NCBI GenBank assembly: GCA_024509875.1
Contig: JAMPIV010005015.1
Span: 682,001 to 746,000 of the forward strand
Length of the DNA stretch: 64,000 nt
Source: Oreohelix idahoensis
Taxonomy: Eukaryota > Mollusca > Gastropoda > Stylommatophora > Oreohelicidae
Direction of reading: 5' to 3'
The notes beneath the pieces are model-generated. The model was not told the origin of the DNA. It was given only the letters and a program-made list of their open reading frames with translations, and ran no database searches. Made by a program: the position numbers and the translations under genes. Shown in pieces: positions 57,301-64,000 of this stretch; position 1 is the first letter of the stretch, and the number at the start of each line of letters is the position of its first letter.

Positions 57301-57990
57301 AGTAATTGCAACGCTGAGGGACAAAAATAATGAAGACCTGGATGACCTAAGAGTAGTACTTCACAAATCATATCCACGATTCAAAAGAGTTGTGATTCAA
57401 TGAATCTCATCTCACTGTAACATCCCCGGCAATAAAGAGTCTGACAGATTGGCAAAGGAAAGTGGAACGCTACATCAGCCTGATACAAGCATATTACAAG
57501 CATATTACAAGCATATTACAAGCATATTACAAGCATATTACATGCATATTTCTCACGAGTGCCTGAAAACATACCTTCATGTGTTTGTAATATTTATTAG
57601 CTTTAGAAGAGGCAAAGAGTTTTATCAGAATCAAATACAGGAATAAATGGGATGCAGAGTACGAAAGGCACACACAAAATGATGCATATTACCAGCTCTG
57701 CAGAAGAGAACAAGTGATAATTTTCAGACTACGCATAGGTCACAACAGATTGCGAATTCATCTATTCAACAAGCTAAAGATAGGAACTACCGATGAGTGT
57801 AACTGTGGAACAGGTAAAATGACTGCTGAATATCTGCTTCAACGATGCCCAATATATGAGGAACAAAGACAACAGATATGGCCATCGTCCGTACCATTCC
57901 TAGAAAAACTCTATGGAGATACAGATATCCTCAAGCAACCACTGCTTTCTTCGGAAATATTCAAGTAGATGTTTGAGAGTGTACGAAGAA
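57301..57990 (+). pseudogene. LINE RNase H end and cysteine-rich C-terminus
   Basis: NIPGNKESDRLAKESG (about 57420-57470) matches the end of LINE RNase H. After a minisatellite the frame 57714-57968 encodes FRLRIGHNRLRIHLFNKLKI, then ECNCGTGKMTAEYLLQRCPI, a CxC...HxxxxC-like C-terminal finger (the usual His is Tyr here). It ends GAA-rich at 57990. The same end occurs decayed at 20301-20625. Confidence 0.7.
57490..57550. repeat. 11-bp tandem repeat
   Basis: The unit catattacaag occurs five times, the last copies slightly changed. It lies inside the LINE coding relic. Confidence 0.85.
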
Positions 57991-58041
57991 GAAGATTATG
58001 TTCTGCGTTTTGAGTTCCTATTTTATGATAAGTGTCTTCAT

Positions 58042-58176
58042 TCATTTACAACACGCTACAATACATTTACAACACGCTACAATACATTTACAACACGCTA
58101 CAATACATTTACAACACGCTACAATACATTTACAACACGCTACAATACATTTACAACACGCTACAATACAATTACA
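58042..58176. repeat. 21-bp tandem repeat, 6 copies
   Basis: Unit catttacaacacgctacaata. The period is a multiple of 3, so long false frames read FTTRYNT or IYNTLQY repeats on the plus strand. No unique spacers. Confidence 0.93.
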
Positions 58177-58317
58177 TCGTTTTGTTTTACTGCGTGTCTA
58201 AATTTACATTTCAATTTAAAACGAAAAATTGACCTACCAAAATCATAGCAATAAATTATGGTCTGTTCTGTCTGCTGTATGTCCTGATGACGGCATTATT
58301 TCTCCAGTGGTAATTTC

Positions 58318-59052
<735 letters not shown>

Positions 59053-59061
59053 ATATATATA

Positions 59062-59191
59062 TATATATATAACCCTCCACTACCAATAGAGAACGTGTGA
59101 AAGAACTTGAGATGATGGCACGTGACAGGAGGACTTGGCATGTGTTTGTTGGAGGCCTATGCTCCTTTGGTAGTGGAGGGTTATGAATATA
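59062..59191 (+). mobile_element. LINE 3'-end fragments, tail to tail
   Basis: 59070-59090 (aaccctccactacca) is the reverse of the element end, and 59091-59191 (gaacgtgtgaaagaacttga to ggagggttatgaata) is the same LINE's 3' end on the plus strand. The minus-strand LINE at 60573 ends with the same sequence. The translated end RERVKELEMMARDRRTWHVF matches the LINE C-terminus. Confidence 0.7.
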
Positions 59192-59238
59192 ACCTCTACA
59201 CCTCACGGTAGAAGGGGAACGACTAAGTAAGTAAGTAA
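59192..59238 (+). mobile_element. 47-bp 5'-truncated RTE-like LINE insertion
   Basis: The sequence cctcacggtagaaggggaac then gactaagtaagtaagtaag is the terminal 3' UTR of the family at 39061 and 48440. It is flanked by a 14-bp duplication gggttatgaatata (59178-59191 and 59239-59252). An extreme truncation. Confidence 0.85.
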
Positions 59239-59266
59239 GGGTTATGAATATATATATATATATATA

Positions 59267-60564
59267 CAGTACTTTGCAAAAAAAATGGCAGTCATATTTT
59301 CGCAACGCAGCACACTCATAGAAGCAAATAATAATAAAAACTGTATGTCCAGAGGAAGATTGGTATCTCCCCTATCTATTAACAGTGGTTTCAGTACAAT
59401 ATAATGTTGCCTTCTCCAGCAAGGCAAACCTGAATGCGGCGAGGCATACTTCCCGCAAGTGTTTGTAGGTAATTGTGAGTCAGACTGTCCCAGTATTTTT
59501 CAGCTACCTTCTTCAATTGTTCAACGTCTCTGAGTCCACTCTTTTTTAAATGATTCTTGAGTAGTGCCCAAACGTTTTCAATTGGGTTTAGGTCGGGACT
59601 GTTGCTGGGCCACTTCAGCACTATCATATTCTTCTCTTGCAGCCATGCTTTGGTGGTATGAGCTGTATGTTTTGGGTCATTGTCATGTTGAAATGTGCAC
59701 CCATCGGGGTACATGACCTGCATAAATGGCAGAAGGTGTCCCTCTAGTATGTCGATGTACCTTTCTTTCGTAAGAATTCCTGTGAAAACACACAGTGGGG
59801 TGGCACCTCTTGCTGCCACCCCTCCCCAAAGATGGAATTTATGGGTATGTTTCGGTCGCTGGTACACAGGCGTTACAGAGTCTTTCATCCAAATATTTAT
59901 TTGAGCAGGATAAGACCAAACAGAACATTCATCTGACAAAATCACATTGTCCCATGACAAATGTTGGTGTTCGTGGCACCAGTTCAAGTGCATCTGTTTG
60001 TGAGTCTCTGTGAGAAATGGTGACGAAATTACCCGCTTTTTTGTGTAATTCATCCTGTGTAGCTCCCGGTTGACAGTAGCATTAGATACTTCTGGGTTTC
60101 CCAAATCGATCATGCGCTGCCGTATGTTTTCTACACTCTTCATTGGCCCAGCCCGAACGATTTGGGCGAGACGCCGATGGTCCTTTGTGTCCAAAATTCT
60201 TAACCCCCCACTACCTTCTTTTCGCTCGATTCCATTACCTGCTTTTAATTTACTCACAACTCTGTAGACAGTCCGCTCAGGAATGTTCAAGGTTTTAGAA
60301 ATGTTGGAACATGTTTGATTTCCTTCATTCCAAAGCTGTGAAATTAACATACACTTTGTCTTTGTATCCATTTTCTGCCACTAGCATTAGAAATTGTCGT
60401 CTGCTCTATTATCAAGGGACTTTACTCTACGCTAATTTTTTTTTACTTTTGGTAGTGTTTGCTCACTTGAGTGGAGTGTAAATTTGGGGCAGAACATGCA
60501 TATTTAATTAGATTTCAGCATATTTAGCTGAGCAATATGACTGCCATTTTTTTGCAAAGTACTG
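59267..60564 (-). mobile_element. Tc1-like DNA transposon, apparently complete
   Basis: Ends CAGTACTTTGCAAAAAAA at 59267 and its inverted copy ending at 60564; the repeats continue through ATGGCAGTCATATT with a one-base length difference. TA duplications at 59265-59266 and 60565-60566. Length 1298 bp, with one transposase ORF on the minus strand. It inserted into a (TA) run between two LINE tails. Confidence 0.95.
59391..60371 (-). CDS. Tc1-like transposase, intact
   Basis: 326 codons, close to the usual length of 340. N-terminal paired-type helix-turn-helix DNA-binding region, about residues 1-110 (NISKTLNIPERTVYRVVSKL, then KSVENIRQRMIDLG with NATVNRELHRM). Catalytic DD34E: VILSDECSVW (Asp), TFQHDNDPKHTAHTT (Asp) and NSPDLNPIENVWALLK (Glu, 34 residues after the second Asp by count). 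A glycine-rich LWGGVAARGATPL segment is present between them. No stops or shifts from ATG at 60371. The enzyme cuts at the terminal repeats and reinserts at TA. Intact repeats plus intact ORF suggest a recent, possibly mobile copy. Confidence 0.95.
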   Translation of the reverse strand: MDTKTKCMLISQLWNEGNQTCSNISKTLNIPERTVYRVVSKLKAGNGIERKEGSGGLRILDTKDHRRLAQIVRAGPMKSVENIRQRMIDLGNPEVSNATVNRELHRMNYTKKRVISSPFLTETHKQMHLNWCHEHQHLSWDNVILSDECSVWSYPAQINIWMKDSVTPVYQRPKHTHKFHLWGGVAARGATPLCVFTGILTKERYIDILEGHLLPFMQVMYPDGCTFQHDNDPKHTAHTTKAWLQEKNMIVLKWPSNSPDLNPIENVWALLKNHLKKSGLRDVEQLKKVAEKYWDSLTHNYLQTLAGSMPRRIQVCLAGEGNIILY

Positions 60565-60572
60565 TATATATA

Positions 60573-61412
60573 TATATTCATAACCCTCCACTACCAAAGG
60601 AGCATATGCCTTCAACAAACACATGCCAAGTCCTCCTGTCACGTGCCATCATCTCAAGTTCTTTCACACGTTCTCCTCATCATTTTCACCTCTGTTTCCA
60701 GCTCTCTTCTCCGAGTGCTTCTTTGTCTACCTTTGCCTCTCTTGCCCTGGGGTTTCTAGAACAAGGACTGCCTTGTAATGCTATCTACAGGTTTCCTCAG
60801 TGTGTGTCTTATCCATCGCCATCGTCTTCTTCTCATCTCCTGTTCCACTAGCACTTGTCTAGTTCTTGTCCTCAGTTCCACGTTGGTAACCTTGTCATAC
60901 CATTTTAATCCCTCTAATCTACGCAAGCACCGATTTATGAAAGTCTGTAGCTTTTTGGTTGTTGTCTTTGTTGTTCTCCATGTCTTAGAGCCATACAATA
61001 GGACTGACTTCACATTTGAGTTGAAGATTCTTATTTTCGTGTTGGATCCGATTTCTCTTGATCTCCATATATTTCCCAGTGCAATAAAAGCTCCTCTTGC
61101 TTTTTGTATTCTTATTTTGATATCACTGTCTGTCTCTCCAACTTTGTCTATATAGCTAAGATATGTGTACGATTCTACATCTTGTATTGGTGTTTCTTCA
61201 AGTTCAATCCTATCATTACCTGCATTTATTCTCATAATTTTGTCTTTTCCCTGTATATTTTCAGACCCTATTGCTGTGACCTCTCATCGAGTGTTTTCAA
61301 TTTGTCCTGCATCTGATTACGGTTATGGGACAGAAGAGCCAAGTCATCAGCAAAATTCAGATCATCTAACTGCTTAATCAGAGTCCACTGGATTCCATTT
61401 CTGTTGTGTGTA
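60573..61412 (-). pseudogene. LINE RT C-terminal region, 5' truncated
   Basis: On the minus strand: NGIQWTLIKQLDDLNFADDL (catalytic Asp pair intact), then after a stop, IRIQKARGAFIALGNIWRS, SNVKSVLLYGSKTWR, RRRWRWIRHTLRKPVDSITR, and the end block AYAPLVVEGYEYI with a (TA) tail. It stops at the Tigger boundary (61413), and no continuation is seen beyond 63910, so the 5' end is truncated in a short TA run. It is related to, but distinct from, the LINE at 23280-25175. Confidence 0.8.
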
Positions 61413-61415
61413 TAC

Positions 61416-63908
61416 AGTAGAACTCCATTTATCCGAACCCCAATTATCCGAACATCCAATTATCCAAACACTTTTTCCAGAAAAAAAAAAAATCAGATGC
61501 CACAGTCACGTTAGACTAAAATTCTGAATCTTTTGATGCGGCAAACTTCAAATGTGTGCAAACAATTTGTAGAGAATGAGATGGCTAATGGTCGGTCGCT
61601 TACGTACAGGAAGTCAGTTAGACCATAAAGTCAGTTAATATCTGGTTTACCAATCCAGTGTACGTGTGCGTTCTAGGTAGAACACTGGCTAAACAGACAG
61701 TTCAACTTAAAATAATTGTGTCTGCTACTACAGCAGAATAATTTTGGTGTACAAGTATTTCTCTGTGCGATATGGCATCTTCCAGTAGGCCTAAAGCATA
61801 TAAAAGGAACCGCAATGTTTTGTCAATTGAGACGAAAACAGAAATTATCAAGAGACTAGGACAAGGTGAAACTGTGTCTTCACTTGCGAGGATTTTCAAT
61901 GTTGGGAAAGCTACCGTCTATGACATCAAAAGTAACAAGGATAAAATTATGAGTTTTGCATCGAAATTTGATAGTGAAAATGGGTCGAAGAAACGTAAAA
62001 CCATGAGAAATGCGAAAGATGTGAAATTGGAAGAGGCTTTGTATATATGGTTTGTGCAAAGAAGAAGCAAAAGGGAACCTATCTCTGGTTCTCTGTTGTG
62101 TGAAAAGGCACTTCAGTTCAACAATCAACTTGACGGTCCTCCTGACTTTAAGGCTAGCCAGGGATGGTTAAGAAACTTTAAATCTCATGGCATACGAGAA
62201 TTGCCCAATGGCTTGGGAGATTCAAGGGGAATTTGTTGTTCTAGCGATGCGTGATGGGAAACTGCCGAAAAAATCTGCTGTTTTAAGAGAAAGGCATGGC
62301 CTCTTCTTGGTCTCTTTTTGGAAGAAGAAAGAAGAAGAATACGAGAATTGGAGATTCAAGGGGAATCTTTATCTAGCGATGCAACTGCCGCTAAAAATTT
62401 TAAAGAAACATTCTTGGCTTTTTTGGAAGAAGAAGGTTATTCACTCGATGATGTGTATAATGCCGATGAGACTGGCTTATACTGGAAATCATTGCCTCAA
62501 AAATCACTTGCATCTCAGCGCGAAGCAGCTGCCCCTGGGTTTAAAAAGTGCAAAGAGAGAGTAACAATTTTGGTAGCCGCGAATGCCAGTGGAAGTCATC
62601 GTTTACCGGTGCTAATGATCGGCAAAGCCAAAAAACCACGTTGTTTAAAGAATGTGACATGTCTCCCATTGTGTTACAAAGCACAGAAGAGTGCTTGGAT
62701 GAATAGTGAAATATTTCTTGATTGGTATACAAATCAGTTCATCCCAAATGTGAAGAGGTTGAGAGAACAAGAAAAGAAAACTGGAAAAGTAATTCTTCTA
62801 CTGGACAATGCACCATCTCATCCAGAGAAGGATACATTGAATGCAGTTGATACAAATTTTAAAGTAATTTTTCTGCCTCCCACTGTAACAGCACTGATTT
62901 AACCAATGGATCAGGGTGTTATAGCAAAGCTTAAAAAGATGTACAAGAAGGAAGTCCTGCGTCGTTTATTGTTGGCTGAAGATGAAGAAAGTGTGGTGGC
63001 GTTTTCCAAAAAGCTTAATCTCAAAGACTGCTGCTATATGTTAGCTGATGCTTGGACCACCCTGTCACAAGATAATCTCAACAAGGCTTGGAGTAGATTG
63101 CTTGGGAAAAAAGGAGGAAATGAAACTACTGCAGTGGACACAAATGATGATTGTATAAATGAAGTTGTGGAATTGTTTCAAGCAATGCCCGGATTTTCGG
63201 ACTGTGACAAAGATGATGCACACATGTGGCTAGAAGATGATAATGATTCTGGTTTTCAGTTTTTGAATGACGAAGAAATTTTGTCTTTTGTGCAAGAAGA
63301 AAACCAAATACATGTAGTGACCGATGATGAAGACTCCTCAGAAGTACATGATGTACTTGTAGATTATGAAGAAAAACCAAAACGTCGACCAAGTCCTGAA
63401 GAGGCCTTTATAGCACTAGAAACAGCGATGGCTTGGTACGAGCAAGAAGATGACAGCTGTCCTACACAGCTTCTGCTGTTGAAGAGAATGCGGGACTTAG
63501 CAGCCAAAAGGAGACTATCCAGTTTGGTGCAAAAGAGGATTCCTCATTATTTTAAATAGTGGGCTACATCTGTGCAAGTACATATATACGTAAGTTGCGC
63601 CTGGTTTTGAATCGTTTGTAATGTTATTTTGAAAACATTTCTCTTTCTTAACAAAAATAATTAATACAAGTAGTACATGCACTGCAGTGTAATAAAAGAT
63701 TTTGGTGATACAGTGATCTAATACAGTGTGGGTATTATTATTACAGTACAAGTACATATGTTTTATAGTGTATTTTCCTTGTGATGGTTAATTATTTTTA
63801 GAAATATGTGTACATGTACTCGATACATTATGTAATCCAATTATCCGAACATTTGATTATCCGAACGATGCTCGGTCCCATGGGGTTCGGATAAATGGAG
63901 TTCTACTG
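61416..63908 (+). mobile_element. Tigger/pogo DNA transposon
   Basis: A perfect 27-bp inverted repeat beginning CAGTAGAACTCCATTTATCC at both ends, with TA duplications at 61414-61415 and 63909-63910. Sub-terminal attatccgaac repeats are present at both ends. Length 2493 bp, one transposase frame with two stops. Confidence 0.95.
61772..63559 (+). pseudogene. Tigger-type transposase, two in-frame stops
   Basis: A single frame of 596 codons from ATG 61772. Residues about 10-70: Psq-type helix-turn-helix (LSIETKTEIIKRLGQGETVS, ARIFNVGKATVYDIK). About 85-140: CENP-B-type helix-turn-helix (ISGSLLCEKALQF, FKASQGWLRNFKSHGI). DDE core: VYNADETGLYWKSL (Asp), KVILLLDNAPSHP (Asp) and PMDQGVIAKLKK (third Asp). 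TGA at 62252-62254 lies in an extra segment that appears to be a diverged 147-bp duplication (62192 vs 62339). TAA at 62900-62902 replaces the Gln codon normally found in the TALIQPMDQ motif, a single C-to-T change. The C-terminus has the acidic tail of the family. Net frame is preserved throughout. Confidence 0.9.
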
Positions 63909-63910
63909 TA

Positions 63911-64000
63911 TATATATGAAATATTCTGGCTACACCCGACAACCTTGATCATATTATGGGTCATACGTTTGTTTTCATACATGTAATAACTGAATCAACT
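63911..64000 (+). repeat. Continuation of the repeat arm after nested insertions
   Basis: atgaaatattctggct, catacgtttg, tttcatacatgtaataactg and aatcaact follow right-arm positions 17908-17966. A 25-bp stretch (acacccgacaaccttgatca region) is extra here. It runs off the window. Confidence 0.75.

Noticed and set aside
58042..58176. 21-bp repeat giving a repetitive peptide in several frames
   Set aside because: Tandem DNA repeat with period divisible by 3; no start, flanking domain or signal supports a protein.
59695..60267. Plus-strand open frames in the Tc1 element
   Set aside because: Antisense to the intact transposase.

Overview
Eukaryotic nuclear DNA from an invertebrate animal, almost entirely transposable elements nested in one another. 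The evidence is metazoan element families (CR1-type LINE with an esterase ORF1, RTE-like LINEs, Gypsy with integrase upstream of reverse transcriptase, Tc1, Tigger/pogo, hAT), tRNA-headed SINEs, long (TA)n tracts, and no operon-like gene spacing. A mollusc or other lophotrochozoan is my best guess, but this is weak. I recognise no host protein-coding gene, rRNA gene or functional tRNA gene.

Layout. 1-15.6 kb: three LTRs of one Gypsy family (G1; ends at 1021, 9363 and 15579), two G1 gag relics, and a relic of a second related family (G2) with gag, protease and integrase but no reverse transcriptase. An A/C-rich tract of unknown nature lies at 11.1-13.96 kb. 15.6-19.16 kb: a large inverted repeat (arms about 1.6-1.9 kb, 53-bp centre). 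20-25.2 kb: LINE fragments, a tRNA-SINE, and a LINE (minus strand) disrupted by a 212-bp GAA-tailed retroposon with a 12-bp target duplication. 25.2-28.4 kb: no feature recognised beyond a (CT)n tract. 28.6-37.4 kb: LINE relics hosting a Gypsy element (29957-36322, 5-bp duplication acgag) with domain order gag - integrase remnant - RT - RNase H, as in Gmr1-like elements. 39.06-48.4 kb: an RTE-like LINE (minus strand) cut in its endonuclease by a 6.08-kb CR1-type LINE (plus strand), itself carrying a SINE. 48.4-54.1 kb: a truncated LINE copy, RNase H relics, a (TA)n tract and a diverged LTR. 54.1-56.9 kb: a hAT element with target duplication and near-complete transposase. 57.3-64 kb: a LINE tail, minisatellites, then an arm of the 15.6-19.2 kb repeat interrupted at its (TA)n site by a SINE, LINE tails, an intact Tc1 transposon and a Tigger transposon.

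No pathway is encoded. The window reads as a record of successive insertions whose order follows from the nesting: RTE-like LINE < CR1 < SINE; LINE < GAA-tailed fragment < Gypsy; LINE < 212-bp retroposon; repeat arm < (TA)n expansion < SINE/LINE tails/Tc1/Tigger. The only transposase that looks intact from end to end is the Tc1 one. The Gypsy RT-RNase H frame is also intact, but that element has lost its protease and integrase core.
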